From Salibacterium salarium (GTDB taxonomy: Bacteria; Bacillota; Bacilli; Bacillales; Marinococcaceae): DNA of 64,000 bases. A program made the position numbers and the translations under genes. Of this stretch, positions 16,630 through 25,009 are shown piece after piece. The stretch is taken from positions 124,001 through 188,000 of the forward strand of contig NZ_JAUSUM010000002.1 in NCBI RefSeq assembly GCF_030813635.1. Reading direction: 5' to 3'. Below the pieces are notes generated by a model. That model ran no database searches. It was not told where the DNA came from and saw nothing but the letters and a program-made list of their open reading frames with translations. Every line of letters begins with the position of its first letter. The first letter of the stretch is position 1.

Positions 16630-17031
16630 ATGTGGTCAACTTTCTTTATAGTGTTTGCTAGCATTTGGGGGCTGCAGTTTTTGTTAACCCATCTTCAAGT
16701 AAAACACTATCAATCGAAAATTAAAGAAGTAAGCCATCGAAACTCAGGTTATTTGGGGACAGGATACTTTAAAAAAAAGCTTGGAAATGGGGCAGTCATG
16801 CTAATTGTTTGTAACGAAGATTCCGAAATAGTGGAAGCAAAAGTGATGAAAGGATTAACTGTCTTTTCAAGATTCAAAGATAGTAAGCGCTTACTTGGGA
16901 TGACGCTTGAAGATAGTAAATCGTCGGAATTTTTAAGTGAAAAAGAAACAAATGCTCTGACAAATGCAATCAGCATGATAGAAAATGAGATGAAAAAGAA
17001 AAGAGAGGAGAATGAAGCATGGATTTCTTGA
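16630..17031 (+). CDS. gutM: GutM-family glucitol operon activator-like membrane protein
   Basis: This 133-aa protein has an N-terminal membrane helix (TFFIVFASIWGLQFLLTHLQ) and a soluble domain with HRNSGYLGTGYFKKKLGNGAVMLIV and VMKGLTVFSRFKDSKRLLGMTLED, matching GutM/SrlM proteins that accompany glucitol-type PTS systems. It overlaps the IIC gene by 13 bases. In related operons GutM is needed for expression or activity of the PTS; its exact role here is unknown. Confidence 0.87.
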   Translation: MWSTFFIVFASIWGLQFLLTHLQVKHYQSKIKEVSHRNSGYLGTGYFKKKLGNGAVMLIVCNEDSEIVEAKVMKGLTVFSRFKDSKRLLGMTLEDSKSSEFLSEKETNALTNAISMIENEMKKKREENEAWIS

Positions 17032-17570
17032 TTAATTTAGCAGAAGGCTTCATTGGAATGTTTGAAGCAGGCGGAGAAACCTTTACAGGACTTGTGACAG
17101 GTATTATTCCATTATTGATTGTACTCATAACAGCTGTAAATGCTCTTATTAAATTTGTAGGGGAAGAAAGAGTAAATCGTTTTGCACAAAAATGTACGAA
17201 GTATTTCATATTGAGATACACTATCTTTCCATTTATGGCCGTGTTTTTCTTAACGAATCCAATGTGTTATACGTTTGGACGGTTTTTACCAGAGAGACAA
17301 AAACCAGCCTTTTATGATTCAACGGTATCATTTGTTCACCCAGTAACGGGTCTTTTCCCACACGCAAACGCAGCAGAATTATTCGTTTACACAGGTGTTT
17401 CTGCTGGTATTACAGAGCTTGGTTTGTCACTTGGACCACTAGCAATGAGATTTTTACTCGTAGGTATTGCTGTCATGTTGCTTAGAGGTATTGTAACAGA
17501 GTTAATAACGGGCTACATGATTAAAAATAATAAGAAGAAAAAAGTGCAGCCTGAAGCAGAAGCTAGCTAA
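17019..17570 (+). CDS. srlA: Glucitol/sorbitol-type PTS enzyme IIC (first half, IIC2/SrlA)
   Basis: This 183-aa integral membrane protein has the SrlA layout: amphipathic N-terminus (GFIGMFEAGGETFTGLVTGIIP), several membrane helices, the conserved FLTNPMCYTFGRFLPE and HPVTGLFPHANAAELFVYTG blocks, and a basic tail. With SrlE it makes the permease that imports and phosphorylates a polyol. GAGAGGAG precedes the ATG. Family membership is clear; substrate specificity cannot be derived from the sequence and need not be sorbitol. Confidence 0.9.
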   Translation: MDFLINLAEGFIGMFEAGGETFTGLVTGIIPLLIVLITAVNALIKFVGEERVNRFAQKCTKYFILRYTIFPFMAVFFLTNPMCYTFGRFLPERQKPAFYDSTVSFVHPVTGLFPHANAAELFVYTGVSAGITELGLSLGPLAMRFLLVGIAVMLLRGIVTELITGYMIKNNKKKKVQPEAEAS

Positions 17571-17600
17571 TATTTCTAACGTTTGAAGGAGGTTTAACCA

Positions 17601-18644
17601 ATGAGTGAATACAAAGCTGTAAAAGTACACAAAGGTTCAACGGGATGGGGAGGCCCACTAGTTATCCAGCCGGATGATGAGAAAAAATATATTGTATCGG
17701 TAACAGGTGGTGGAATCCATCCTGTCGCACAGGCCATAGCGGATAACACAGGCGGTATTGCAATTGACGGCTTTGAAAAATCAGTCGAAAAAGAAGAAAT
17801 GGCATGTGCTGTCATCAATTGTGGAGGAACGGCAAGAAGTGGTGTGTATCCAAGAATGGGTGTTTTAACGATCAATGTGTTTAGCAATTCACCATCTGGA
17901 CCATTAATGAAGTTTATTAAAGAAACGAACTTTGTATCTGGCGTTGGGACGGAAAATGTAGAAATGACAGATGGCGAACCGGTAGAAGCAAGTGTAGAAG
18001 AGGCAAATGAAGAAGTAGAACAACATTCATCGAATAACGACACGGAAAAGAAAACGAAAGAAGAAGCTAAGCAAGAAGTCGCTAAAAGTGGAAATGGAGG
18101 ACAAGGTAAGGGGAAAATAGGAACTTTTATTGATGCCCTTGGTTCCAAAATTGGAAACGTTGTCAGTATATTTTTCCAATCCGGTCGGGAAACCATTGAT
18201 ACGGTGATAAAAAATATTTTACCGTTTATGGCATTTGTCAGTATGCTAATTGGAATTATTAATTACACGGGAATTGGCGATCTCATTGCAAATTATGTTA
18301 CACCGCTGGCAAGTACGCTTACAGGAATGTTAATCTTATCACTTTTATGTGCGATTCCAGTTATTTCGCCAATTCTTGCGCCGGGAGCCGTTATTGCACA
18401 GGTAGTTGGTGTTTTAGTTGGTGTTGAAATAGGAAAAGGAAACATTCCGCCACAAATGGCACTCCCTGCTTTATTTGCGATTAACCCACAAGTAGGAATG
18501 GACTTTATTCCAGTAGGTCTGACACTTGGAGAAGCGGAGCCAGAAACGGTTGAAGTAGGTATACCCGCGGTTCTATTCTCGAGACTGGCGACCGGACCGG
18601 CAGCCGTTATCATTGCTTACTTTGCTAGTTTTGGAATGTATTAA
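17601..18644 (+). CDS. srlE: Glucitol/sorbitol-type PTS enzyme IIBC (SrlE)
   Basis: This 347-aa protein has the glucitol IIB domain at the N-terminus ([33 protein letters not shown] and the Cys region [17 protein letters not shown]), an acidic/lysine linker (about 125-170), and a C-terminal IIC membrane domain ([22 protein letters not shown] to [13 protein letters not shown]). As I recall, E. coli SrlE reads CGGTLRCG at the Cys region; here the second Cys is Ser, which suggests the first is the phosphorylated one. It follows srlA by 30 bases. Confidence 0.9.
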   Translation: MSEYKAVKVHKGSTGWGGPLVIQPDDEKKYIVSVTGGGIHPVAQAIADNTGGIAIDGFEKSVEKEEMACAVINCGGTARSGVYPRMGVLTINVFSNSPSGPLMKFIKETNFVSGVGTENVEMTDGEPVEASVEEANEEVEQHSSNNDTEKKTKEEAKQEVAKSGNGGQGKGKIGTFIDALGSKIGNVVSIFFQSGRETIDTVIKNILPFMAFVSMLIGIINYTGIGDLIANYVTPLASTLTGMLILSLLCAIPVISPILAPGAVIAQVVGVLVGVEIGKGNIPPQMALPALFAINPQVGMDFIPVGLTLGEAEPETVEVGIPAVLFSRLATGPAAVIIAYFASFGMY

Positions 18645-18646
18645 AA

Positions 18647-18694
18647 AGAAGATGTCTTCCTCTTATGAATAATAAAAGGGGAAGACCACCTTCT
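18647..18694 (+). terminator. Possible terminator/attenuator after srlE
   Basis: AAGAAGATGTCTTCC can pair with GGAAGACCACCTTCTT around an A/T-rich loop, just after the srlE stop. There is no clear T-run, so partial termination is the most that can be claimed. Confidence 0.45.
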
Positions 18695-18731
18695 TAACTG
18701 CAAAGGAATGGAAATTTTTTTGACGTTATTA

Positions 18732-18762
18732 TTACAAATGTTCCTTTTAAGAACAAAAATAA
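18732..18762. promoter_or_regulatory. Distal 31-bp operator-like repeat upstream of the aco-like operon
   Basis: The site runs from TTACAAATGTTC to GAACAAAAATAA, with a good inner inverted repeat GTTC/GAAC. It lies 69 bases upstream of the proximal operator and just before the -35 box, so paired binding or looping is possible. Confidence 0.6.
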
Positions 18763-18769
18763 TATTTAA

Positions 18770-18798
18770 TTGACATTTAGTTGTTTTGATACTAATAT
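18770..18798 (+). promoter_or_regulatory. Promoter of the acetoin-dehydrogenase-like operon
   Basis: TTGACA (18770-18775) and TAATAT (18793-18798) are separated by 17 bases. The proximal operator begins three bases downstream. Confidence 0.78.
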
Positions 18799-18800
18799 AA

Positions 18801-18831
18801 TTACAAAAGTTATATATATGAACAAATGTAA
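18801..18831. promoter_or_regulatory. Proximal 31-bp operator-like inverted repeat before the aco-like operon
   Basis: The site starts TTACAAAAGTTATA and ends TGAACAAATGTAA. Both ends match the sites at 15381 and 16585, and the total length is the same. It lies between the -10 box and the ribosome site. Confidence 0.75.
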
Positions 18832-18843
18832 CGGAGGTGCAAT

Positions 18844-19827
18844 ATGTTAAATTCAGTACAACTTTATCCAGAAAAGTCAAATGATGAATTGCTCAGTCTT
18901 CTAAAAGAAATGTGGACGATTCGTTTTTTTGATGAAAAGGTCGACGAATTTTTCGCAAAAGGAATGATTCACGGTACTACTCATTTGTGCGTCGGGCAAG
19001 AAGTAACTGCAACCGGCCCTTGTGCTGTTATCAAAGAGGAAGATAAAATCACGAGCACACACCGCGGACATGGGCATTGCATTGCTAAAGGAGCAGATAT
19101 CAACCGGATGATGGCAGAGTTATTTGGCCGATCAACAGGATATTGTAAAGGAAAAGGCGGCTCTATGCACATTGCAGATGTAGAAAAAGGAAACCTTGGT
19201 GCCAATGGTATTGTGGGTGGAGGAATTCCTCTTGCAACAGGTGCAGCACTAACATCCAAAATGAAGCAAAAAGATGAAGTTATTCTTAGTTACTTTGGAG
19301 ATGGGGCGGCAAATGAAGGGAGCTTTCATGAATCTTTGAATATCGCCTCCATTTGGAATTTACCAGTCATATTCATTTGTGAAAACAACCAATATGGCAT
19401 GTCAGGATCGGTAAAAGAAATGGTAAACATTGAACATATTGCTGATCGTGCAACTGCCTACGGAATTCCAGGAAAAGTCGTAGACGGAAATGATCTCATT
19501 GAAGTCATGAATGAAACCCATGAAGCTGTAAAGCACGCACGTGATGGAAAAGGTCCAGTCTTAATTGAAGCAAAAACGTATCGTTGGAAAGGTCACTCCA
19601 AATCGGACGCGAGAAAATACAGAACTCGTGAAGAAGAACAAGCATGGAAAGAAGCAGACGGCATCAAACGTTTTCGTGATCTTCTCATCAGCGAAGAAAT
19701 AGTAACGGAAGAAGCGGCAGATAATTTACGTAAAGAAGCGAAACAGGAAGTCGAAGATGCTGTTAAATATGCTGAAGACAGTCCAGAACCATCAATAGAT
19801 ACATTAATGGAAGATGTGTACGCCTAG
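18844..19827 (+). CDS. acoA: ThDP-dependent acetoin-dehydrogenase-like E1 alpha subunit
   Basis: This 327-aa protein is of the AcoA/PDH E1-alpha type: GTTHLCVGQEVTA, the HRGHGHCIAKG block, and the ThDP motif SYFGDGAANEGSFHESLNIA ending in CENNQYGMS. The C-terminal KGHSKSDARKYRT segment matches the phosphorylation-loop region. It would bind ThDP and decarboxylate or cleave an acyl donor together with E1 beta. Genes for E1 beta, E2 and E3 follow directly. AcoA-type enzymes cleave acetoin, a methyl ketone with an adjacent hydroxyl. DXP has the same CH3-CO-CHOH unit, so a DXP-cleaving activity is chemically plausible. That is inference. Confidence 0.88.
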   Translation: MLNSVQLYPEKSNDELLSLLKEMWTIRFFDEKVDEFFAKGMIHGTTHLCVGQEVTATGPCAVIKEEDKITSTHRGHGHCIAKGADINRMMAELFGRSTGYCKGKGGSMHIADVEKGNLGANGIVGGGIPLATGAALTSKMKQKDEVILSYFGDGAANEGSFHESLNIASIWNLPVIFICENNQYGMSGSVKEMVNIEHIADRATAYGIPGKVVDGNDLIEVMNETHEAVKHARDGKGPVLIEAKTYRWKGHSKSDARKYRTREEEQAWKEADGIKRFRDLLISEEIVTEEAADNLRKEAKQEVEDAVKYAEDSPEPSIDTLMEDVYA

Positions 19828-19856
19828 AGCTTTTCTTTTAAAGGAGGGGAAAACGA

Positions 19857-20843
19857 ATGAGAGAACTCACTTATGTGGAAGCATTACGAGAAATGATGTC
19901 TCAAGAAATGCGGGAAAATGAAAATGTATTTCTAATGGGAGAAGATATTGGAGTTTATGGTGGCGCTTTTGGCGTGACACGTGGAATGATTGAAGAATTT
20001 GGACCGGAAAGAGTGAGGAATACACCGATTTCTGAAGCAGGAATTACAGGATCTGCAATTGGTTCTGCTTTGACAGGCATGCAGCCTATTGTTGAATTGC
20101 AATTTTCGGATTTTATTACGATAGCGATGGACCAATTGGCTAACCAAGCGGCGAAACTTCGTTATATGTATGGCGGGAAAGGAAATGTACCGATGGTTCT
20201 CCGAACACCCGCAGGATCTGGAACGGGAGCTGCAGCTCAGCATTCCCAAAGCCTTGAAGCTTGGGTAGCTCACATTCCAGGGTTAAAAGTAGTGCAGCCA
20301 TCAACGGCATATGACGCAAAAGGCTTGTTAAAAGCAGCGATTGACGATCCTAACCCTGTTATTTTTTATGAGCACAAATTACTTTATAAAACGAGTAGCG
20401 AGGATGTACCAGAAGAGCCTTACAGCATTCCACTAGGTCAGGCAGATGTTAAACGAGAAGGGGAAGACGTAACTATTATTGCGACAACCGTAATGGTTCA
20501 CCGTGCCCTTGAAGCAGCAAAATCATTAGCTGAAGAAGGAATTAGTGTAGAAGTTATCGATCCTCGTTCGATCGTACCTTTAGATGAAGAAACCATTATA
20601 CAATCTGTTATAAAAACAAATCGTGTTGTTGTCGCTCATGAAGCAGTGAAACGAGGTGGATATGGAGGAGAAATTGCGAGCATGATTACCGAAAGTGAGG
20701 CATTCGACTTTCTCGATGCTCCAGTTAAACGATTAGGCGCTTCTCCAGTACCGGTCCCTTACAATCCTGAATTAGAAAAAGCAATGACACCACAAACGGA
20801 AGATTTAATTCGGGCTGTTAAAGATACATTGAATCGAGAGTAA
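19857..20843 (+). CDS. acoB: Acetoin-dehydrogenase-like E1 beta subunit
   Basis: This 328-aa protein is a transketolase-like E1-beta: [33 protein letters not shown], then [46 protein letters not shown] and [13 protein letters not shown]. It pairs with the preceding alpha subunit, 29 bases away, behind AAGGAGGGG. The length is standard. Pyruvate, acetoin and branched-chain E1-beta proteins are close relatives, so the operon context decides the sub-family call. Confidence 0.88.
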   Translation: MRELTYVEALREMMSQEMRENENVFLMGEDIGVYGGAFGVTRGMIEEFGPERVRNTPISEAGITGSAIGSALTGMQPIVELQFSDFITIAMDQLANQAAKLRYMYGGKGNVPMVLRTPAGSGTGAAAQHSQSLEAWVAHIPGLKVVQPSTAYDAKGLLKAAIDDPNPVIFYEHKLLYKTSSEDVPEEPYSIPLGQADVKREGEDVTIIATTVMVHRALEAAKSLAEEGISVEVIDPRSIVPLDEETIIQSVIKTNRVVVAHEAVKRGGYGGEIASMITESEAFDFLDAPVKRLGASPVPVPYNPELEKAMTPQTEDLIRAVKDTLNRE

Positions 20844-20855
20844 GGAGGGGAGAAT

Positions 20856-22175
20856 GTGGCCAAAGAAATATTCATGCCAAAATTAAGCAGTACGATGGAA
20901 ACCGGTACTATTCTACAATGGTTAAAAAACGAAGGGGACCCCGTAGAAATGGGGGAACCGGTATTTGAAGTTATGAGCGACAAAATCAATATTGAAGTGG
21001 AAGCTTACGAGGAAGGTGTTTTATTAAAAAAATACTACGAAGTGGACGAAGTTGTACCGGTAAATACGGTTGTGGGATATATTGGTGAAGAAAATGAGGA
21101 AGTACCGGATACAGCACCAGCGGGAGAGGAAGAAAAAGCAGAAGAACCTGTATCTGAAGCCATAGAGGAAAATACATTAGAAACCACTACTGACAAAACA
21201 GATACTTCCAAAGTGCGTGCCACACCAGCAGCTAGACGCGCAGCAAAAGAAAAAGGGGTTTCTTTGTTTGAAGTGACAGGTACGGGTCCAAAACAGCGTA
21301 TTCATCAGGATGATGTTCACCTTCATGCTGAAGAAGATGGCCAGCAAGAACTAAAAGCGAGCCCGCTTGCTCGTAAGTGGGCAGAAGCAGACAATGTCAA
21401 TCTGGAAAATGTTGAGGGAAGTGGTCCGAGAAATAAAATTTATACCCGCGATCTTACTTCGCAATCAGAACAAATAGACGAACCAGAACGTGTACCTATG
21501 CAGGGGATCCGTAAAGTCGTAGCGGATAGAATGACCGAAAGCGCTTCTAATGTACCGCATGTCACTCTCTATTCTGATATTGATATGACCGAAGCGATTC
21601 GTCTTCGCAGCCAGCTCCAGGATAAAATGGTAGAAAAAACGGGATATAAACTATCTTACACAGAAATTATTGCAAAAGCTGTAGCTGTCACTTTAAAACG
21701 ACATCCTTATTTAAATGCTTCGTTGAATGAAGAGAAAAATGAAATTATTCTTCATCAAGAAGTAAATATTGGGATCGCTGTTGCAACAGAACAAGGATTG
21801 GTTGTACCTGTTGTTTCCAAAACGGATCAAAAAGGTTTCACAGAGTTAGTGAAAGAAACAAAGCAACTTGGTGAGAGCGCTAGAAAGCAACAATTGCAGC
21901 CAAATCAAATGCAAGGTGGCACATTTACAATTAGTAATCTTGGTATGTATGCCGTGGACGGGTTCACTCCGATTATTAATCAACCGGAAGCCGCTATACT
22001 AGGGGTTGGAAGAATGAAAGAGACACCAGTAGGCGTTAATGGGAACATTGAATTGCGTCCTATGATGGCATTTAGTCTATCCTTTGATCATCGAATCGTC
22101 GATGGAGCACCAGCGGCTGCGTTTCTCACAGATTTAAAGCATGCGCTTGAATCGCCGTATGAATTGTTAATGTAA
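20856..22175 (+). CDS. acoC: Dihydrolipoamide acetyltransferase E2 with one lipoyl and two E3-binding domains
   Basis: This 439-aa protein has a lipoyl domain (residues 1-80, lipoyl Lys43 in MSDKINIEVEA), an acidic linker, a first peripheral-subunit-binding domain (121-154, KVRATPAARRAAKEKGVSL), a second one (168-200, ASPLARKWAEADNVNLENVEG) and the catalytic domain with DHRIVDGAPAAAF. It would pass the acyl group to CoA. Two binding domains in one chain are uncommon. The start is GTG 20856 after AAGGAGGGG. A neighbouring ATG is in another frame. Confidence 0.9.
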   Translation: MAKEIFMPKLSSTMETGTILQWLKNEGDPVEMGEPVFEVMSDKINIEVEAYEEGVLLKKYYEVDEVVPVNTVVGYIGEENEEVPDTAPAGEEEKAEEPVSEAIEENTLETTTDKTDTSKVRATPAARRAAKEKGVSLFEVTGTGPKQRIHQDDVHLHAEEDGQQELKASPLARKWAEADNVNLENVEGSGPRNKIYTRDLTSQSEQIDEPERVPMQGIRKVVADRMTESASNVPHVTLYSDIDMTEAIRLRSQLQDKMVEKTGYKLSYTEIIAKAVAVTLKRHPYLNASLNEEKNEIILHQEVNIGIAVATEQGLVVPVVSKTDQKGFTELVKETKQLGESARKQQLQPNQMQGGTFTISNLGMYAVDGFTPIINQPEAAILGVGRMKETPVGVNGNIELRPMMAFSLSFDHRIVDGAPAAAFLTDLKHALESPYELLM

Positions 22176-22187
22176 GGAGGTTGAGCT

Positions 22188-23573
22188 ATGAGTTCCTATG
22201 ATATTGTCATCATTGGAAGCGGGCCGGGTGGTTATATAGCTGCCATTCGGGCTTCAAAAGCAGGAAAAAAAGTTGCTGTTGTAGAGGAACGGGATGTAGG
22301 AGGAACATGTTTACATCGCGGTTGCATTCCTTCTAAAACGATGTTGCAGCATGCAGAGGTTTTACACCAAGTAGAAAACGCAGCAGATTGGGGGATTCAA
22401 ACGGGAGAGACCACCTTCTCATTCGAAAAAATGTTAAAACGAAAAGAGAAGATTGTTTCACAATTACAAAACGGCATATCCTCTTTGTTAAAGCAGGGGA
22501 AGATTGATGTCATCCAAGGTCTCGGTCAAGTGACTCATCCCGAAAACGTAGTAGTAGACACATCGAATGGAGAGAAACGTTTACAAACGAAAAAGATAAT
22601 AGTAGCGACAGGAACAAACCCAATTATTCCACCTGTTAAAGGGCTGGAGGATATCCACTTTGATACAAGTGATAGTATATTTCATCTACAAGAACTTCCC
22701 TCATCTCTATTAATCGTTGGAGGCGGCATTGTTGGGGTAGAATACGCTAGCTTATTTGCAAGTCTTCATGTCGAGGTAACGATTGTTGAAATGAACGAAG
22801 ATATTATTGTGGAAGAAGATCCCGATGCTGCAGCTATATTACGTCAATCTCTTGAACGCCAAGGGGTATCAATTCTCACGAATACAACTCTAGAAAAAGT
22901 CGAGGAAAATCAAGGGAAAATAACAGCATCGTACAAAAACAATGCTGGAGAGTCTGGTCAAGTTCTTACCGATCATGTATTAATAGCAGCGGGTCGAAAG
23001 CCAAATGTATCAGCTCTAAAAAATAGTTCGGTTGCATATGAGGAAGGTTTTATAAAAGTAGATAAAAACATGCAGACTAATATACCAGGAATATACACGA
23101 TAGGGGATCTTGCAAGCGGAGGATGGAAACTTGCTCATGCTGCAAGTGCAGAAGGAATAACAGCAGCAGAGCATGCTTCTGAAATTCAACCTACCATTAA
23201 TAAGAACCTTATTCCTCGATGTATCTATACATCTCCTGAAATTGCAGCTGTAGGTCTAACCGAAAAAGAAGCGAAGCAGCAAGGATATAACTATAAGATA
23301 GAAACGGTTCCTTATCAAGGGAATGGAAAAGCGATGGCTATGGGAGAAACAAACGGTTTAACAAAAGTAATTATTGATAAAGAATTTGGGGAAATATTAG
23401 GGGTTACGCTTATTGGACCTCACGTAACTGAAATGATTGGCGAACCGACAGCATTTATTCACCTTGAAGGAACGGTAGAGGAATTAGCTGCAATGGTTCA
23501 TCCTCACCCTACTTTATCGGAAAATCTTTTTGAAGCAGCAAATGCCTGGCTTAATAAAGGCATACATCATTAA
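22188..23573 (+). CDS. acoL: Dihydrolipoyl dehydrogenase (E3)
   Basis: This 461-aa flavoprotein has the FAD motif IVIIGSGPGGYIAAIRA, the redox disulfide GGTCLHRGCIPSK (Cys41 and Cys46), the NAD-binding motif LLIVGGGIVGVEYASL, and the C-terminal HPHPTLSE with the catalytic His. It reoxidises the lipoyl group of the E2 encoded 12 bases upstream. As the last gene of the four-gene complex it is probably dedicated to it. Confidence 0.92.
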   Translation: MSSYDIVIIGSGPGGYIAAIRASKAGKKVAVVEERDVGGTCLHRGCIPSKTMLQHAEVLHQVENAADWGIQTGETTFSFEKMLKRKEKIVSQLQNGISSLLKQGKIDVIQGLGQVTHPENVVVDTSNGEKRLQTKKIIVATGTNPIIPPVKGLEDIHFDTSDSIFHLQELPSSLLIVGGGIVGVEYASLFASLHVEVTIVEMNEDIIVEEDPDAAAILRQSLERQGVSILTNTTLEKVEENQGKITASYKNNAGESGQVLTDHVLIAAGRKPNVSALKNSSVAYEEGFIKVDKNMQTNIPGIYTIGDLASGGWKLAHAASAEGITAAEHASEIQPTINKNLIPRCIYTSPEIAAVGLTEKEAKQQGYNYKIETVPYQGNGKAMAMGETNGLTKVIIDKEFGEILGVTLIGPHVTEMIGEPTAFIHLEGTVEELAAMVHPHPTLSENLFEAANAWLNKGIHH

Positions 23574-23643
23574 AAATTTCTGATTGAAATGGGGAATGGT
23601 ACAATAAGGAAGCAAATGACTATCGTAAACAAAGGGGATCTTT

Positions 23644-24588
23644 ATGCTAAGTTGGGAAGAACGTCGACAAATTGTAAAGGTGGCCAATCTTTATTATTTT
23701 GATGGTTGGACACAAGCACAAATTGCCAAAAAAATGAATGTGTCTCGGCCTGTAATTTCAAAACTACTCCATAAAGCAAAAGAAGATGGCATTGTGGAAG
23801 TTTACATTAAAGATGAGAACGCACACACCGTAGATTTAGAGCAAAAATTAGAAAAACAATATGGATTAGATCAGGCTATTGTATTATCAACCAGCGGTTT
23901 TACACCGGAAATGGTAAAGCGGTTTTTAGGAAAAGTTGCCGCATCCTATTTATCTAAACAATTGGATGAAAATAAAAAATTAGGATTGTCATGGGGAACA
24001 ACGTTATCGGCACTTATAGAAGAATATCCGTATGAGCGCCGGGATAATGTGCATATTGTTCCGTTAGTAGGCGGAATGGGGCGTTCCCATGTAAATATCC
24101 ATTCCAATTCTTTAGCTTTTAATTTAGCACAGAAGATGAATGCGACGTGTTCTTATTTATATGCACCCGCTATAGTGGAGTCAGAAGAATTGAAAGAGAG
24201 ACTTGTGAACTCAAAAGACGTAGCGCATGTGCTGGAACAGGGGAAAAATGTAGATATTGCAGTAGTTGGAATGGGTGATCCATTTAAAAATTCAACCATG
24301 GAACAAATCGGATATTTGCAGCCAGAAGATTTACATTCGCTTCGAAAATCAGGTGTTGTCGGGGATATCAGTTCAAGGTTTTTTGATGCGGTAGGAGACC
24401 AAGTCGATCATCCATTAAACCACAGAGTGATTGGGTTGGATTTACCTGACTTAAAACGTATACCTCAAGTGATTGGCATAGTAGAAAGTTTGTACAAATT
24501 AGAAAGTATTGAAGCGGCATTAAAAGGCGGGTATTTGAATGTTCTTATTACAGATGACCGCACTGCCCAAGAACTTGTGGAAGAATAA
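23644..24588 (+). CDS. SorC-family transcription regulator 2
   Basis: This 314-aa paralogue of the regulator at 15582 has the same N-terminal helix-turn-helix (RRQIVKVANLYYFDGWTQAQIAKKMNVSRPVISKLL) and effector core (LGLSWGTTLSAL, IVPLVGGMGRSHVN, ALKGGYLNVLITDD). It lies between the E3 gene and the PTS IIA gene with no terminator on either side. I see no 31-bp operator in front of it. It may sense a second intermediate of the pathway. Confidence 0.86.
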   Translation: MLSWEERRQIVKVANLYYFDGWTQAQIAKKMNVSRPVISKLLHKAKEDGIVEVYIKDENAHTVDLEQKLEKQYGLDQAIVLSTSGFTPEMVKRFLGKVAASYLSKQLDENKKLGLSWGTTLSALIEEYPYERRDNVHIVPLVGGMGRSHVNIHSNSLAFNLAQKMNATCSYLYAPAIVESEELKERLVNSKDVAHVLEQGKNVDIAVVGMGDPFKNSTMEQIGYLQPEDLHSLRKSGVVGDISSRFFDAVGDQVDHPLNHRVIGLDLPDLKRIPQVIGIVESLYKLESIEAALKGGYLNVLITDDRTAQELVEE

Positions 24589-24617
24589 CATTATAATCAA
24601 TGGGAGGTTAACTAACA

Positions 24618-24986
24618 ATGACAACTTATTTTGAAGCGGACGTCACAACAATTGGTCCAGAAGTAGAATTAATGTTAGAGGATAATATACTCATTTTATT
24701 TAATGAAACGGCAACAGAAGATTTAAAAGAAATAGCGGTTATTCATAATGCTCAAGGCATTTCTGGAGAAATTGAACCCGGTGATGAATTTGTTATAGAC
24801 GATCATGCATATAAAATCTTATTTGTCGGGGGCAAAGCCAACGAAACGATGAAGGATTTAGGGCATGCGACGTTACAATTTAATGGGGAAGACGATTCTG
24901 ATATGCCTGGAACCATTTGCTTAGAACATGGTCCGAATAACAACATTTCAGAAGACTCGAAAATTCAATTCCGTAAAAGAAACTAA
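24618..24986 (+). CDS. srlB: Glucitol/sorbitol-type PTS enzyme IIA (SrlB)
   Basis: This 122-aa protein is a SrlB-type IIA: ADVTTIGPEVELMLEDNILILF, AVIHNAQGISGEIEPGDEFVI, and KDLGHATLQFNGEDDSDMPGTICLE, which resemble E. coli SrlB block by block as I recall it. The conserved His in VIHNAQG or that in LGHATLQF would carry the phosphate. It completes the PTS whose IIC and IIBC genes lie 6 kb upstream, and it stands next to the DRL-like gene (24 bases apart). This ties the oxidoreductase to the imported polyol phosphate. Confidence 0.9.
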   Translation: MTTYFEADVTTIGPEVELMLEDNILILFNETATEDLKEIAVIHNAQGISGEIEPGDEFVIDDHAYKILFVGGKANETMKDLGHATLQFNGEDDSDMPGTICLEHGPNNNISEDSKIQFRKRN

Positions 24987-25009
24987 GAGGAGAATAAGGA
25001 GGTTCACTT

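Noticed and set aside
13720-18644. Ordinary sorbitol utilisation operon
   Set aside because: There is no sorbitol-6-phosphate dehydrogenase (short-chain SrlD type) in the island; the DRL-like enzyme and the ThDP complex would have no role with sorbitol.
18844-23573. Plain acetoin utilisation operon
   Set aside because: No acoR activator gene or acetoin-forming genes are near, and the operon shares operators with a polyol PTS. Acetoin is still a possible substrate, but the context points elsewhere.
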